From: an uncultured Eubacteriales bacterium | GTDB lineage: Bacteria > Bacillota > Clostridia > Oscillospirales > Acutalibacteraceae | Assembly (NCBI GenBank): GCA_905198155.1 | Contig: CAJKBQ010000008.1 | Location: 1-64,000 of the forward strand | Direction of reading: 5' to 3' | DNA: 64,000 nucleotides | In this document: positions 1 to 8,210 of the stretch, piece after piece | Layout: each line of letters starts with the position of its first letter | Position numbering within the stretch: position 1 is the first letter of the stretch | Made by a program: the position numbers and the translations under genes | Notes under the pieces: generated by a model | What the model was told of the DNA's origin: nothing | The model's database searches: none | The model's input: only the letters and a program-made list of their open reading frames with translations

Positions 1-261
1 CATGCGGCGGCGGGTGTAGTAGTTGCCGGACGTGTAGTGGCAGTCGCCGGGGTGGCATCCGCACAGGATCACGCCGTCTGCGCCGCGCTGGAACGCACGC
101 AGGATAAACATCGGGTTCACCCGGCAGGAGCACGGCACCCGGATGATTTTTACGTCGGCCGGATAGCTCAGGCGGTTGTTGCCCGCCAGGTCGGCACCGG
201 CGTAGGAGCACCAGTTGCAGCAGAACGCCACGATCAGCGGCTTGTATTCATTCACTTGCAT
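1..261 (-). CDS. mvhD: MvhD-like iron-sulfur subunit, partial (cut by window edge)
   Basis: The first 87 residues of a small iron-sulfur protein run off the left edge. They contain the Cys groups CCNWCSYAGAD, CSCRVNP and CGCHPGDCHY, the hallmark of the MvhD / hydrogenase delta subunit family. In methanogens this subunit carries a [2Fe-2S] cluster and passes electrons from hydrogenase or formate dehydrogenase to HdrA. The ATG at 259-261 overlaps the end of hdrA by about 10 bases, so the two are translationally coupled. It is the last visible gene of the mdh-fumC-hdrBCA operon. The family call is firm; the electron donor is not visible. Confidence 0.9.
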   Translation of the reverse strand, partial: MQVNEYKPLIVAFCCNWCSYAGADLAGNNRLSYPADVKIIRVPCSCRVNPMFILRAFQRGADGVILCGCHPGDCHYTSGNYYTRRRM

Positions 262-2246
262 ATTGCGTCCACCTCCGCCATGATTTGTTTATTCAGGAAG
301 CCTTTCAGGTCCATTGCGCCGGACATACACGCCACCGTGCACGCGCCGCAGCCCTGGCACACCGCCTCGTTGACCACCGCAACGCGGCGCACTTTGGTGG
401 TGCGGTTCGGCATCCGGAATTCTTTGTTTTCGTAGGTAATTGCGCCGTAGGGGCACACGTTTGCGCACGTGGAGCAGCCGTTGCACATCATCTCGTCGGA
501 ATGCGCGACGCACGGGTTGCCGGTCAGCTTGTCTTTGCACAGCAGCCCGATCACCTTGGCGGCGGCCGCACCGGCCTGCGAGACCGTTTCCGGAATATCC
601 TTCGGCCCCTGGCAGGTGCCGGACAGGAACACGCCCGCCGTGGGGCTTTCGACCGGGCGCAGCTTCGGATGCGCTTCGGTGAAGAAATCGTTGGTGTCCA
701 TGCTGGCGGTCAGCATTGTTGCCAGCGGCCGGGCGGATTTGTCCGGTTCGATGGCCGCGGCCAGCACCACCAGATCGGCGTCGATGTGCAGCTGCCGGTT
801 GTCCAGCAGATCCGATGCCTGCACATGCAGCTTTTTGCCTTCCGGCACCACTTTGCCGACCATGCCCTTGATGTAGTGCACGCCGTACTCTTCGACTGCG
901 CGGCGGTAGAACTCGTCAAAGTTTTTGCCCGGCGTCCGGACGTCGATGTAGAACACATAGACTTCGGTGTCCGGGTACTTGTCGCGGATGAGCATCGCGT
1001 GCTTCGCGGTGTACATACAGCAGATTTTGGAGCAGTATTCCTTGCCTTTTTCGGCGCAGGATGCGCACCGCGACCCGACGCACTGCACAAACACGATGGT
1101 GTGCGGGTGTTCATGGTCAGACGGCCGCAGCAGCGTGCCGCCGGTCGGCCCGGCCGCGTTCATCAGCCGTTCCAGTTCCAGCGAGGTAATCACGTCTTTC
1201 GACTGCGAATACGCAAACTCGTCGAATTTCTCCATCGAAATCGGGTTGAAGCCCGTCGCGACCACGATCGCGCCGTATTGATTTTCGATGTATTCGTCTT
1301 TCGCTTTGTAGTCGATGGCCCCGGCGGCGCACACTTTGGCGCACAGCCCGCATTTGCCGTTTTTCAGCATCATGCAGTAGTTGGGGTCGATCGTTGCGAC
1401 CTTCGGGACGGCCTGCGCGAACGGAATGTAAATCGCACGGCGGTTGTCCATCCCCAGGTTGAATTCGTTCGGGACTTTTTTCTGCGGACATTTTTCGGTG
1501 CAGGCGCCGCATCCGGTGCAGATGTCCTCTTTCACATAGCGCGCGCGGCGCTTGATGGTGACGTCAAAATTGCCGACAAAGCCTTTGACGGCGGTCACTT
1601 CGGAATACGAATAAATCCGAATTTTTTCGTTTTGCGCCACATCCACCATCTTCGGCGTTAGGATGCAGGCGGCGCAGTCCAGCGTGGGGAAGGTTTTGTC
1701 CAGCTGCGCCATTTTGCCGCCGATGGTCGGCTTGGTTTCCACGATATCGACCGGGAAGCCCGCGTCGGCGATGTCGAGCGCGGTCTGAATCCCCGCGATG
1801 CCGCCGCCGATGACCAGCGCGCGCTTGGTGACGGGGCTTTCGCCCGGCGTCAGCGGCGTGTTCAGGTTCACTTTGGCCACCGCGGCCTTCGCCAGAATGA
1901 TCGCCTTGGCGGTGCCGGTGGGGACGTCTTTGTGCACCCACGAGCACTGCTCACGGATGTTGGCGATTTCGACCATGTACGGGTTGATCCCGGCGGCCGC
2001 GGCCGTTTTGCGGAACGTCGCTTCGTGCATCCGCGGCGAGCAGGAACATACGACGATGCCGGTCAGCTTCTGCTCGGCGATCGCCTGCTTGATGATATCC
2101 TGCCCCGCCTGGGAGCACATATATGGATAATCGGTGGAGAACACCACCCCCGGTTCGTGCCGGATCGCGTCCGCTACGGCTTTCACATCGACGGTTCCGG
2201 CGATGTTGGTGCCGCAGTGGCAAACAAATACCCCGATTCTTTGCAT
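252..2246 (-). CDS. hdrA: HdrA-type flavin and iron-sulfur electron-bifurcating subunit
   Basis: 664 residues. The N-terminus carries the HdrA signature VCHCGTNIAG and a CSCSP motif. A dinucleotide/FAD fold follows (GGGIAGIQTALDIADAGF, about residue 150). Ferredoxin-like clusters CTGCGACTEKCP and CGLCAKVC lie in the middle, and two C-terminal 4Fe-4S motifs (CNGCSTCANVCPYGAI, CQGCGACTVACM) at the end. HdrA holds the FAD that splits electron pairs between a high-potential acceptor (on HdrBC in methanogens) and ferredoxin. The start at 2246 was chosen because AGGAG sits upstream and the family N-terminus begins there; the open frame continues 71 codons upstream into hdrC without family similarity. 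It acts in the cytoplasm as part of an HdrABC-MvhD complex. Confidence 0.93.
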   Translation of the reverse strand: MQRIGVFVCHCGTNIAGTVDVKAVADAIRHEPGVVFSTDYPYMCSQAGQDIIKQAIAEQKLTGIVVCSCSPRMHEATFRKTAAAAGINPYMVEIANIREQCSWVHKDVPTGTAKAIILAKAAVAKVNLNTPLTPGESPVTKRALVIGGGIAGIQTALDIADAGFPVDIVETKPTIGGKMAQLDKTFPTLDCAACILTPKMVDVAQNEKIRIYSYSEVTAVKGFVGNFDVTIKRRARYVKEDICTGCGACTEKCPQKKVPNEFNLGMDNRRAIYIPFAQAVPKVATIDPNYCMMLKNGKCGLCAKVCAAGAIDYKAKDEYIENQYGAIVVATGFNPISMEKFDEFAYSQSKDVITSLELERLMNAAGPTGGTLLRPSDHEHPHTIVFVQCVGSRCASCAEKGKEYCSKICCMYTAKHAMLIRDKYPDTEVYVFYIDVRTPGKNFDEFYRRAVEEYGVHYIKGMVGKVVPEGKKLHVQASDLLDNRQLHIDADLVVLAAAIEPDKSARPLATMLTASMDTNDFFTEAHPKLRPVESPTAGVFLSGTCQGPKDIPETVSQAGAAAAKVIGLLCKDKLTGNPCVAHSDEMMCNGCSTCANVCPYGAITYENKEFRMPNRTTKVRRVAVVNEAVCQGCGACTVACMSGAMDLKGFLNKQIMAEVDAICK

Positions 2247-2263
2247 GGGATGCTGCTCCTTTC

Positions 2264-2653
2264 TTACTTGGCATATTTCCGCAGCGCGCTGACCAGCAGC
2301 TGCTGCGGGAGGTCGTCGTCGAGCCGGGCGGGGATATCGTCGGCGGTCAGGTGATTGCCGCCTTTCTGCCGCACGGCCAGCAGCCGCAGCGCTTCCACCA
2401 GCTTCGCCGGCTCCACGCCGCGCGGACAGCGATCCACGCACGCAAAGCACGACAGACACTTGTACAGCGATTCCGACCGCAGCAGCGGTTCAATCTCGCC
2501 GGTTTCGACCATATATACGAACTGATGCGGATGATATTCCATCTCGTCGTACGACGGGCAGGTGCCGGAACATTTGCCGCACCGCATACATTTGCGCGGA
2601 TTCACGCCGCTCATGCGGAGAATCTGCTCCTGCTGACGCTGATTATTCTGCAT
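2264..2653 (-). CDS. hdrC: HdrC-like 4Fe-4S subunit
   Basis: 129 residues with two cluster motifs, CMRCGKCSGTCP (about residues 22-33) and CLSCFACVDRCP (about 66-77), the standard HdrC layout. HdrC relays electrons from HdrA to the catalytic HdrB subunit. The start has an excellent AAAGGAGG site. It overlaps the end of hdrB by 11 bases and is followed after 17 bases by hdrA, so the three subunits are almost certainly made from one message in the order B-C-A. The length fits the short soluble HdrC forms of bacteria (membrane-bound HdrDE types are larger). Confidence 0.92.
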   Translation of the reverse strand: MQNNQRQQEQILRMSGVNPRKCMRCGKCSGTCPSYDEMEYHPHQFVYMVETGEIEPLLRSESLYKCLSCFACVDRCPRGVEPAKLVEALRLLAVRQKGGNHLTADDIPARLDDDLPQQLLVSALRKYAK

Positions 2654-3446
2654 GGAAATCCTCCTTTACGCCGAGCGCTTCGGCCAGCAGCTCGGTAAAG
2701 TAGATCACCGGGACCGGACTCCCGGCTTTGACCAGATTGTATTTGCACAGCGGGCACGCGGTCACAATCGCTTCCGCGCCCAGCTCCGCCGCATTCTGCG
2801 CGACGGCGGCGCCTTTTTTGTGCGCGGCCGCTGGGTCGTCGAGCGCGACGTATCCGCCGCAGCATTCGTTGCGGCGCGCGTAAATCACCGGCTCTGCGCC
2901 CAGTGCGCGCAGGAAATCCTCGATGATCTGCGGATTTTCCACGTCGTCCATCGCCATCACTGTGCCGGGGCGCAGCAGCAGGCAGCCGTAGTACGCGCCG
3001 ATCTTGCGCCCGGTGAGCGGGTGCACCACCGCTTCGCGGATGCGGTCGAACCCAATTCCATCGCGCAGCAGCTCTAGGTAGTGCAGCACCTGCGTTTCGC
3101 CGTGGTAGGCGATGGGGGACTTGTCCTGCGCCAGGTACGCGTTGACCTTGGCGGCAAATTCCGCGTCGTTCTGCATCGCGTGGTTCGTTTGCTTGATTAC
3201 ATTGTGGCACGCGGAACATACCGTCACCAGCGGCTGACCGGCCGCGGCGGCGGCCGCCAGCGCCCGAACGCTGGACAGCTTGCTCGCGATCTCATCTTTC
3301 GCCGTTACGAATACCCCGCCGCAGCACTGCCAGTCCGGCACTTCGCACAGCGTCGCGCCGAGTTTTTCGGCGCAGGCGCGTGCATAAAAATCCAGATCTT
3401 TGGCTTTGGTGCGGAGGGTGCATCCCGGGTAATAACTTACTTTCAA
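2643..3446 (-). CDS. hdrB: HdrB-like CCG-domain heterodisulfide reductase subunit
   Basis: 267 residues with two CCG domains. The first has PGC near residue 8, WQCCGGVF and CSACHN; the second has YGC, NECCGGYVAL and CPLCKYN. These cysteines hold the two non-cubane 4Fe-4S clusters that reduce the CoM-S-S-CoB disulfide in methanogens. In bacteria that lack these thiols the physiological acceptor is usually unknown. The start is taken as TTG at 3444-3446, with GGGAGG upstream and the family N-terminus (KVSYYPGC) immediately after; the open frame upstream would run into the end of fumC. There is a gap of 28 bases to fumC. Confidence 0.9.
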   Translation of the reverse strand: MKVSYYPGCTLRTKAKDLDFYARACAEKLGATLCEVPDWQCCGGVFVTAKDEIASKLSSVRALAAAAAAGQPLVTVCSACHNVIKQTNHAMQNDAEFAAKVNAYLAQDKSPIAYHGETQVLHYLELLRDGIGFDRIREAVVHPLTGRKIGAYYGCLLLRPGTVMAMDDVENPQIIEDFLRALGAEPVIYARRNECCGGYVALDDPAAAHKKGAAVAQNAAELGAEAIVTACPLCKYNLVKAGSPVPVIYFTELLAEALGVKEDFHAE

Positions 3447-3474
3447 TTCGGAAACCTCCCAACACTGCGCACTG

Positions 3475-4851
3475 TTATACCATCTGCTCCGGGTGGAACA
3501 CTTCGTCGAATTTTTCTGCCGTAAGGAATCCAAGCGCAACGCACGCTTCTTTGAGCGAGATGTTGTCCTTGAACGCCTTTTTGGCGGTTTTGGCCGCGTT
3601 TTCGTATCCGATATACGGGTTCAGCGCGGTGACGAGCATCAACGAGTTGTGCAGATTGTGGTACATCTTCTCTTTGTTCGCGGTGATCCCGACGGCGCAG
3701 TGAATGTCGAACGACACAATCGCTTCGGCCAGCAGGCGCGCGGACTGCAGGAAGTTGTACGCCGCCACCGGCATAAACACGTTCAGCTCAAAGTTGCCCT
3801 GCGATGCGGCCATGCCGACCGCGACGTCGTTGCCCATCACCTGCACGGCGACCATCGTGACCGCTTCGCACTGCGTCGGGTTGACCTTGCCGGGCATGAT
3901 CGACGAACCCGGCTCGTTTTCCGGAATGTGGATTTCGCCCAGGCCGTCGCGCGGGCCGGACGCCAGCCACCGCACGTCGTTTGCAATTTTCATCATGTCG
4001 CACGCGGTCGCTTTGATCGCGCCGTGCGCGAACACCAGCTCGTCTTTCGACGTCAGCGCGTGGAATTTGTTTTCGGCCGTGACAAACGGTTTGCCCGTCA
4101 GCTCGGCGACTTTGGCGGCCACCAGCTCCGAAAAGCCTTTCGGCGCATTCAGCCCGGTGCCGACGGCCGTGCCGCCGAGTGCCAGTTCATGCAGCGGTTT
4201 CGCCGCCATTTTCAGCAGCTCCACGTCGCGTTCCAGGCTGGCGCGCCAGCCGGAAATTTCCTGACTGAATTTGATCGGCGTCGCGTCCTGCAAATGCGTG
4301 CGGCCGGACTTTACGATGCCCTCGTTTTCGGCTTCCAGCTTTTTGAACGTTGCGATCAGTTGCGCCACCGCCGGGATCAGCTTGTCTTCCATCGCCAGCA
4401 CCGCCGAGATATGCATCGCGGTGGGGAACGTATCGTTCGACGACTGGCTCATGTTGACGTCGTCGTTCGGGTGGCACAGTTTCGCCCCGGCCAGCTGATT
4501 GGCGCGGTTGGCAATGACTTCGTTGGCGTTCATGTTGGACTGCGTGCCGGAGCCGGTCTGCCACACCACCAGCGGGAAATGGTCGTTCAGCGTGCCGGAG
4601 ATTACTTCGTCGCACGCCTGCGAAATCGCCGACAGCTTTTCGGCGGTCATTTTTTCCGGGCGCAGCTCAGCGTTGGCCAGCGCCGCGGCTTTTTTCAGGA
4701 TACCGAACGCGTGCGTAATTTCGCGCGGCATGGTTTCGATATCGACGCCAATCTTGAAGTTTTCGTGGCTGCGCTGCGTTTGCGCGGCCCACAGCCGATC
4801 CGCCGGGACCTGCACTTCGCCCATCGAGTCGTGTTCAATGCGGTATTCCAT
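3475..4851 (-). CDS. fumC: Class II fumarate hydratase
   Basis: 458 residues, the usual size of the oxygen-stable, iron-free fumarase that interconverts malate and fumarate. Visible motifs are GSGTQSNMN (about 100-108), the catalytic GRTH (His186) and the superfamily signature GSSIMPGKVN (315-324) with its mobile serine loop. The start at 4851 follows GGAGG by 8 bases; an upstream in-frame ATG would overlap mdh. Only 22 bases separate it from the dehydrogenase upstream and 28 from hdrB downstream. Together with mdh it would give the oxaloacetate-malate-fumarate segment of a reductive TCA branch. Aspartase and argininosuccinate lyase share the fold, but the sequence pattern is that of FumC. 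Confidence 0.95.
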   Translation of the reverse strand: MEYRIEHDSMGEVQVPADRLWAAQTQRSHENFKIGVDIETMPREITHAFGILKKAAALANAELRPEKMTAEKLSAISQACDEVISGTLNDHFPLVVWQTGSGTQSNMNANEVIANRANQLAGAKLCHPNDDVNMSQSSNDTFPTAMHISAVLAMEDKLIPAVAQLIATFKKLEAENEGIVKSGRTHLQDATPIKFSQEISGWRASLERDVELLKMAAKPLHELALGGTAVGTGLNAPKGFSELVAAKVAELTGKPFVTAENKFHALTSKDELVFAHGAIKATACDMMKIANDVRWLASGPRDGLGEIHIPENEPGSSIMPGKVNPTQCEAVTMVAVQVMGNDVAVGMAASQGNFELNVFMPVAAYNFLQSARLLAEAIVSFDIHCAVGITANKEKMYHNLHNSLMLVTALNPYIGYENAAKTAKKAFKDNISLKEACVALGFLTAEKFDEVFHPEQMV

Positions 4852-4873
4852 GACAAAATCCTCCAAATCTCGT

Positions 4874-5818
4874 TCAGAATTCAATTTGTTTCATCACGTC
4901 TTTCAGCGTATCGGCGCTGTGACGCAGTTTCTTGACTTCGTCGTCGGTCAGCGACAGGTTGACCTTGCCGCGCACGCCGTCAAACCCGACCAGGTTCAGC
5001 GTGCTGAGGCACACGTCGTCCACCCCATATTCGCCGTGCATCATCGTGGACACGGTCATTGTGGTGTCGATCCCGGCGAGCAGGCATTTGCAGATGTGGC
5101 ACACCGACACCGACACCGCGTAGAACGTGGCGCCTTTGCGGGCGATCACGCGCGCGCCGGACTTGCGCACATACTGCTCCACTTCTTCAAAGTCCAGCTC
5201 CGGCGCCGCCAGACCGGGCGTCGTAATCAGCTTCTGACATTCGCGGATCGGAACGTTGGAAATATTCGCCACCGACCACGGGATGAACGACGAATCGCCG
5301 TGCTCGCCGAACACATACGCGTGGACATTGCTTTGGTTGATGTTGTAATATTCCGACAGCCGTGCGCGCAGCCGCGCCGTGTCGAGAATGGTGCCGGAGC
5401 CGATGATCCGGTTTTCCGGCAGACCGGACAGCTTGTTGAACGTATAGGTCAGGATATCGACCGGGTTGCTGACGATGATGTACGTCGCGTTCGGCGCATA
5501 TTTGGTAATTTCGGGGATAATCTGCTTGGTGATGTTGACGTTGGTCTGCGCCAGCTCCAGCCGGGACTGTCCCGGTTTGCGCGCCACACCGGACGTCACG
5601 ATCACAATGTCGGAATTCATCGCGTCGCGGTAGTCGCCGGCATACACCGAGCAGGCACCGCAAAACGGCGTTCCCTGGCGGATGTCGAGCGCTTCGCCGA
5701 GTGCTTTTTCGTTGTTGATGTCGATCATCACGATCTCGGAAACCAGCCCCATGACGGTCAGCGTGTACGCGATGGTGGAACCGACGCTGCCGGTTCCGAT
5801 GATAGAGACTTTGTTCAC
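4874..5818 (-). CDS. mdh: Malate dehydrogenase-like member of the lactate/malate dehydrogenase family
   Basis: 314 residues. It has an N-terminal Rossmann motif (GTGSVGST), SNPVDI, the substrate arginine in DTARL (about 149) and the catalytic histidine in GEHGDS (about 173). Automatic annotation would probably call this L-lactate dehydrogenase. However, the residue that sets substrate choice (Gln in LDH, in the QKPG context; Arg in MDH, in the RKPG context) is Arg80 here in VARKPGQSR, which favours oxaloacetate/malate. The position directly upstream of fumarase agrees. GTG start with AAGGAAGG upstream. First gene of the six-gene operon, behind a TTTACA-N17-TATAAT promoter. Lactate activity cannot be excluded without an assay. 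Confidence 0.8.
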   Translation of the reverse strand: MNKVSIIGTGSVGSTIAYTLTVMGLVSEIVMIDINNEKALGEALDIRQGTPFCGACSVYAGDYRDAMNSDIVIVTSGVARKPGQSRLELAQTNVNITKQIIPEITKYAPNATYIIVSNPVDILTYTFNKLSGLPENRIIGSGTILDTARLRARLSEYYNINQSNVHAYVFGEHGDSSFIPWSVANISNVPIRECQKLITTPGLAAPELDFEEVEQYVRKSGARVIARKGATFYAVSVSVCHICKCLLAGIDTTMTVSTMMHGEYGVDDVCLSTLNLVGFDGVRGKVNLSLTDDEVKKLRHSADTLKDVMKQIEF

Positions 5819-5856
5819 AATGGCACCTTCCTTAAATTCAAATTCAGTTTGTTAAT

Positions 5857-5885
5857 ATTATAACATGCTTTCATCCGGTTGTAAA
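5857..5885 (-). promoter_or_regulatory. Sigma-A promoter of the mdh-fumC-hdr operon
   Basis: Reading the minus strand, TTTACA (5880-5885) and TATAAT (5857-5862) are separated by 17 bases and lie about 40 bases before the GTG start. The rest of the 305-base gap to sigG (5886-6060) holds only A/T-rich short inverted repeats and no recognisable gene. Confidence 0.7.
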
Positions 5886-6065
5886 TTGCGAATTCCGCAT
5901 ATCAGTATTGCGTTTATCGATATACGACGGATGAAATCGCGGTTCGGGCGGAAATTCCGCGCATTTTCGCGGCGAATGCACCAGAAACCGTCCCACGCGC
6001 CGCGTGCGATTGGGCAAAATAGCGGCTGCGCGAAAAATGCAAAATTTTTGTAAATTTTGCGGTCT

Positions 6066-6095
6066 GCATGACGATACCCGGAATCGGGCATACTC
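6066..6095 (+). promoter_or_regulatory. SigF/SigG-type promoter of sigG
   Basis: GCATG (6066-6070), 18 bases, then CATACTC (6089-6095). This fits the Bacillus SigG consensus GHATR-N18-CATWHTA except for the last base, and lies 30 bases before the sigG start, as expected for forespore-specific transcription with autoregulation. Confidence 0.6.
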
Positions 6096-6124
6096 CTTTT
6101 ACAAAAAAAGGAGGTCAAACGGCC

Positions 6125-6898
6125 ATGCAATATAATAAGGTGGAAATTTGCGGCGTCAACACCGCGAAGCTGAAAGTGCTGCCGGAAGCGGAAAAGCTGC
6201 GGCTGCTGCGGCTGTCGCAGGCGGGCGACAAAGCGGCGCGCGACGCGCTGATATCCGGCAATCTGCGGCTGGTGCTGAGCGTGATTCAGCGGTTTTCGAG
6301 CCGCGGCGAGTCGATGGACGACCTGTTCCAGGTGGGGTGCATCGGGCTGATCAAAGCGATCGACCACTTCGACCTCAGCCTGCAGGTGCGGTTTTCGACC
6401 TATGCCGTTCCGATGATTATCGGCGAAGTGCGGCGGTATCTGCGCGACAACAACGTGATCCGCGTCAGCCGGTCGCTGCGGGACATCGCCTACCGCGCGA
6501 TGCAGGTCAAAGAGCGGCTGACGGCCGAAAAAGGCGCCGAACCGGACATTTTGACCATCGCGGCCGAACTGGGGCTGCCCAAAGAGGAGGTCGTGATGGC
6601 GCTGGAAGCGATCGTGGACCCGATCTCGCTGTACGAGCCGGTGTACTCCGACGGCGGCGAACCGATCTGCGTGATGGACCAAATCGGCGACCCGAACGAC
6701 GATTCCAACTGGCTGGACGAAATCGCGCTGCGGGAGGCGATTGCGTCGCTGGCGCCGCGGGAAAAGCGCATTTTGTCCATGCGGTTTTTCCAGGGGAAAA
6801 CGCAGATGGAAGTCGCGTCGGAAATCGGGATTTCGCAGGCGCAGGTGTCGCGGCTGGAAAAAGGCTCGCTGGAAAAAATCAAGCAGCAGCTGCGGTAA
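6125..6898 (+). CDS. sigG: RNA polymerase sporulation sigma factor SigG
   Basis: 257 residues, the usual length. The N-terminus NKVEICGVNTAKL is diagnostic for SigG, the late forespore sigma factor. Region 2 (NLRLVLSVIQRFSSRGESMDDLFQVG) and region 2.4 (RYLRDNNVIRVSRSLRDIA) are almost unchanged from Bacillus, and region 4 ends with FFQGKTQMEVASEIGISQAQVSRLEK. The ATG at 6125 follows AAAGGAGG; an earlier in-frame ATG (6068) overlaps the promoter and was rejected. In most spore formers sigG follows spoIIGA-sigE on the same strand. Here it faces that pair from 2 kb away, so the locus has been rearranged. Confidence 0.97.
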   Translation: MQYNKVEICGVNTAKLKVLPEAEKLRLLRLSQAGDKAARDALISGNLRLVLSVIQRFSSRGESMDDLFQVGCIGLIKAIDHFDLSLQVRFSTYAVPMIIGEVRRYLRDNNVIRVSRSLRDIAYRAMQVKERLTAEKGAEPDILTIAAELGLPKEEVVMALEAIVDPISLYEPVYSDGGEPICVMDQIGDPNDDSNWLDEIALREAIASLAPREKRILSMRFFQGKTQMEVASEIGISQAQVSRLEKGSLEKIKQQLR

Positions 6899-6901
6899 CG
6901 C

Positions 6902-7708
6902 TCACCGCACGCCGTAATACTTGGCCAGCAGCGCCAAAAACAGCCGGTCGCCCATCAGGTGCCGCGCCCGCACCAACGCACATTCTGCCGGATTGCCGAC
7001 GGTGTACCGCAGCCGCGGCCGCCGGGCGTTCACAATCCGTACGATTTTGCGCGCCAAAACTTCCGGCCGGCTGCCGCCGCGCTCGTCGGACTCAATCCGG
7101 CGCAGTGCCGCACGGTGAGCGGCCGCATACGGCGAATCGGCGCTGGTCGCCATGGTGCGGCTGGCGGTGAACCCGGTCGCAAAGTCGCCCGGCTCGATCA
7201 GCGACACCGCAATGCCGAACGGCCGCGCCTCGCTGTACAGTGCTTCGGTGTAGCCTTCCACGGCATATTTGGTCGCGCTGTACGCGCCCTGGTACGGCAG
7301 CCCGACCCGCCCGCCGAGCGAGCTGAAATTCAGAATCTGCCCGCTATGCTGCGCCCGCATCCCCGGCAGCACCGCGCGGCACAGCCGGGTCATGGCGAAG
7401 TAATTGATTTGGAACAGCGATTCCATCGCGTCGTCGGCGGTTTCTTCCAGCGCGCCGCCGATGCCCGCCCCGGCGTTGTTAATCAGGACGTCGATTCGTC
7501 CGGCGTCCGCCGTCACGCGCGCGACGATATCCGCTGCGGCGTCCGGCGCGCACAAATCCGCCGCAATGTGCATCGCCAGGCACGCCTGGACGTCCGGCGG
7601 CGGCGTGCGGCGGCTCACGCCGTAGATTCGGTGTCCCTGCGCCGCCAGCGCCTGCGCCATGGCCTTGCCAAAGCCGGACGACACGCCGGTGATCAGGATG
7701 TTTTTCAT
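6902..7708 (-). CDS. Short-chain dehydrogenase/reductase
   Basis: 268 residues of the classical SDR fold: cofactor motif TGVSSGFG (residues 7-14), NNAGAG (about 80), catalytic Ser in FSSLGG and the YxxxK pair in YSATK (about 150). It should oxidise or reduce a small alcohol or ketone with NAD(P). The substrate cannot be told. R17/R18 after the beta-2 strand (GVSRR) suggest NADP preference. Its stop lies 3 bases from the sigG stop, so the two genes converge with no visible terminator. GGAG lies upstream of the start. It appears to be an unrelated passenger between the two sporulation blocks. Confidence 0.88.
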   Translation of the reverse strand: MKNILITGVSSGFGKAMAQALAAQGHRIYGVSRRTPPPDVQACLAMHIAADLCAPDAAADIVARVTADAGRIDVLINNAGAGIGGALEETADDAMESLFQINYFAMTRLCRAVLPGMRAQHSGQILNFSSLGGRVGLPYQGAYSATKYAVEGYTEALYSEARPFGIAVSLIEPGDFATGFTASRTMATSADSPYAAAHRAALRRIESDERGGSRPEVLARKIVRIVNARRPRLRYTVGNPAECALVRARHLMGDRLFLALLAKYYGVR

Positions 7709-7756
7709 GGGAATTCACTCCGTTTCGTCAAATTTCGTGCGATGGGGGATAGTTGT

Positions 7757-7785
7757 ATTGTACCACAATCCGCGCCCGGACGCAA
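7757..7785 (-). promoter_or_regulatory. Sigma-A promoter of the SDR gene
   Basis: Minus-strand TTGCGT (7780-7785), 17-base spacer, TACAAT (7757-7762), about 50 bases before the start. Confidence 0.6.
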
Positions 7786-7806
7786 TGGAAAATCGTTGCG
7801 CAGGGA

Positions 7807-7836
7807 TTGACTTTTGGGCGCGGGGAGTGGTACAAT
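7807..7836 (+). promoter_or_regulatory. Sigma-A promoter of the MNT gene
   Basis: TTGACT (7807-7812), 18-base spacer, TACAAT (7831-7836), with the start codon 42 bases downstream. Confidence 0.65.
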
Positions 7837-7877
7837 ATATAATAGTAAGGGATTTGATTTGCAAGGAGGTGCGCAGG

Positions 7878-8210
7878 GTGAATCCATTGAATGCGGTATT
7901 GCGGGACACCGTTTCCGGGCTGCAAAAGCTGTTTGGCGATCGGCTGAAAAATATTTGGCTGTATGGTTCTTATGCGCGGGGGGATCAAACCGATGAATCG
8001 GATATCGACGTGATGGCGCTGGTGGATCTCAGTGCGGGGGAACTGGCACGGTATCGGCGGCAAATCAGCGATTTCTCATCGAATTTGGATTTGAAATACG
8101 GTGTTTTGCTGGCGATTAAGCTTCAGGATCGTGCAACGTTCGATTTTTATGGCGCTGCGTCGCCCTTTTTTCAGAACGTAATGCGGGAGGGTGTATCGCT
8201 TGTATCGTGA
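7878..8210 (+). CDS. MNT-type minimal nucleotidyltransferase (antitoxin-like)
   Basis: 110 residues with the polymerase-beta-fold motif GSYARGD-(x5)-DID, the catalytic core of minimal nucleotidyltransferases. In type VII toxin-antitoxin pairs the MNT protein adenylylates or otherwise neutralises a HEPN RNase encoded just downstream. The GTG start at 7878 follows AGGAGG by 8 bases; the open frame runs upstream through the promoter and is not credible there. The expected HEPN gene begins right after (TTG at 8200, overlapping this stop) but breaks off after about nine codons, so this is an antitoxin without a toxin. Confidence 0.85.
   Translation: MNPLNAVLRDTVSGLQKLFGDRLKNIWLYGSYARGDQTDESDIDVMALVDLSAGELARYRRQISDFSSNLDLKYGVLLAIKLQDRATFDFYGAASPFFQNVMREGVSLVS

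Noticed and set aside
285..1661. Long plus-strand frame opposite hdrA
   Set aside because: Composition is His/Arg/Ala-rich and no motif is visible, whereas hdrA on the minus strand is unmistakable.
3447..3539. Longer N-terminus for HdrB
   Set aside because: It would overlap fumC and lacks family similarity; the TTG at 3446 has a strong ribosome site.
4874..5818. Plain L-lactate dehydrogenase annotation
   Set aside because: The specificity position is Arg, not Gln, and the neighbour is fumarase; malate is the better prediction.
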